Positions 6,839 through 6,910 of a stretch of 6,910 bases of DNA are shown piece by piece. Each line of letters starts with the position of its first letter. Within the stretch, counting starts at the first letter, position 1. Source of the DNA: an uncultured Lachnospiraceae bacterium (GTDB lineage Bacteria; Bacillota; Clostridia; Lachnospirales; Lachnospiraceae); NCBI GenBank assembly GCA_905236925.1, contig CAJOQS010000099.1:1-6910 (forward strand), in the 5' to 3' direction. A program made the position numbers and the translations under genes. The notes under the pieces are model-generated. The model saw only the letters and a program-made list of their open reading frames with translations, searched no databases and was not told where the DNA came from.

Positions 6839-6910
6839 GTGTGCGTAGCTCAGCTGGATAGAGCGTCTGGCTACGGACCAGAAGGTCGCGAGTTCGAATC
6901 TTGTCGCACA
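6839..6910 (+). tRNA. tRNA-Arg (anticodon ACG), 3' end cut by window edge
   Basis: The cloverleaf can be traced fully except for its last bases. The acceptor strand is GTGTGCG (6839-6845), followed by TA and the D stem GCTC/GAGC (6848-6851, 6861-6864). The anticodon stem TCTGG/CCAGA (6866-6870, 6878-6882) encloses loop CTACGGA with anticodon ACG at 6873-6875. The variable loop is AGGTC. The T stem GCGAG/CTTGT (6888-6892, 6900-6904) encloses loop TTCGAAT. The 3' acceptor strand CGCACA stops at the window edge, so the last pairing base, the discriminator and any encoded CCA lie outside. With A34 changed to inosine by TadA it would read CGU, CGC and CGA arginine codons (known for this tRNA). It has its own promoter at 6779-6807. 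Confidence 0.96.

Noticed and set aside
6839..6910. tRNA-Arg as an attachment site for an integrated element
   Set aside because: tRNA-Arg genes are common integration targets, but no integrase or repeated tRNA 3' end is visible, and the sequence past the tRNA is outside the window.

Overview
The window reads as chromosomal DNA from a Gram-positive anaerobe of the Clostridia, most likely a Lachnospiraceae-type gut or rumen bacterium. This is inferred from three things: the style of the hybrid histidine kinase (HisKA-HATPase-REC-HPt with the clostridial form SHEIRTPINAVLGMDEM), an EAL domain carrying the DDFSMGHTSL loop, and strong purine-rich ribosome binding sites. Base composition is fairly even, near half GC by eye. 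All genes are on the + strand and tightly packed. No insertion sequence, CRISPR array or phage gene was seen.

Bases 1-4167 hold a signalling pair. The first gene is the 3' part of a hybrid sensor histidine kinase; its reading frame is open to the left edge, so the N-terminal sensor is missing. Five bases after its stop begins a 705-residue protein that joins a PTS sugar permease domain (EIIC, lactose/cellobiose type) to a c-di-GMP phosphodiesterase (EAL) domain. Both the sugar-site and the EAL catalytic residues appear to be kept. This fusion is the most interesting item in the window: it looks like a permease-like sugar sensor that controls c-di-GMP breakdown. Similar EIIC-EAL fusions have, as far as I recall, been noted in clostridial genome surveys, so the architecture may not be new, but its function is little described.

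Bases 4190-6212 hold peptidase T (tripeptide aminopeptidase) and a tandem-GNAT acetyltransferase. The gaps between these genes are 22 and 25 bases, with no visible terminator or promoter. The first four genes may therefore form one transcript, although the last two look like housekeeping or metabolic genes rather than signalling parts.

Bases 6213-6910 begin with an AT-rich gap holding a clear promoter (TTGCAA, 17 bases, TATAAT). It drives a short A24-family prepilin peptidase with a TTG start. A second strong promoter (TTGACA, 17 bases, TATTAT) overlaps that gene's stop codon and drives tRNA-Arg(ACG), which is cut off by the right edge one base before its acceptor stem closes. c-di-GMP often controls pili, so a nearby prepilin peptidase is suggestive, but the separate promoter means a functional link is only a guess.
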